Shown piece after piece: positions 15,598-15,682 of a stretch of 15,682 nt of DNA (position 1 is its first letter; every line of letters begins with the position of its first letter). Under the pieces are notes generated by a model that was given only the letters and a program-made list of their open reading frames with translations, did not search any database and was not told the origin of the DNA. The stretch comes from JAUVYV01 sp964394625 (lineage in GTDB: Bacteria > Planctomycetota > Phycisphaerae > Sedimentisphaerales > Anaerobacaceae), in NCBI GenBank assembly GCA_964394625.1, contig CAYMYK010000055.1:1-15682 (forward strand), read 5' to 3'. A program made the position numbers and the translations under genes.

Positions 15598-15682
15598 GGA
15601 ATTTTCGCACGTTTTTTGACCAATATAAAGGGTGCATCAAAAAAAAGTGGCGCATTTTTTGTGGATATGGTATAGCACATAA

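Noticed and set aside
15638..15660. A-run and T-run around GTGGCGCA near the right end as a terminator or mobile-element end
   Set aside because: The pairing is only A:T runs, no gene end is adjacent, and the window stops before any element could be defined.

Overview
The window looks like chromosomal DNA of a Gram-negative-type bacterium, most likely a planctomycete of the Phycisphaerae group. I base this on three things. An outer-membrane/lipid A cluster contains an LpxC-FabZ fusion. Two secreted beta-helix proteins carry dockerin-like calcium loops of the DxNxDGxVxxxDxxxxAxxW kind. One of these has a C-terminal module resembling the planctomycete prepilin-like (DUF1559 / H-X9-DG) family. 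The taxonomic call is inference. No rRNA, tRNA, CRISPR array, transposase or phage gene is visible.

Left part (1-6820, all + strand): the 3' part of bamA (outer-membrane protein assembly), a Skp/OmpH periplasmic chaperone, lpxD, a fused lpxC-fabZ starting with TTG inside the end of lpxD, lpxA, a Gfo/Idh/MocA dehydrogenase and a cyclophilin lipoprotein. Gaps are 58 bp or less, and lpxD and lpxC overlap, so this reads as one operon for building the outer membrane. LpxA, LpxC and LpxD carry out the first steps of lipid A synthesis and FabZ makes precursors in the same fatty-acid pool. BamA and Skp insert outer-membrane proteins. The dehydrogenase sits where gnnA lies in bacteria with diamino-sugar lipid A, so it may modify the sugar acylated by LpxA. 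No lpxB is in the window.

Middle part (6867-9661, - strand): endonuclease V (nfi), a short AT-rich stretch with three copies of a 7-bp motif, and a large secreted protein joining a cyclophilin domain, a right-handed beta-helix and four dockerin-like loops. The large gene has a near-consensus sigma70-type promoter (TTGACT-17 bp-TATAAT).

Right part: uvrA (+), then mtnA (+) 29 bp later, then a second secreted beta-helix/dockerin-like protein (+) with its own TTGACA-containing promoter, and finally a small NifU-type Fe-S scaffold protein (-) with a TATAAT box. DNA repair is represented twice (nfi, uvrA). Overall this is mostly core-genome content. The unusual parts are the two multi-domain secreted proteins, the candidate lipid A sugar dehydrogenase and a Cys-to-His change in a UvrA zinc site. 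I did not find a convincing new multi-gene system.
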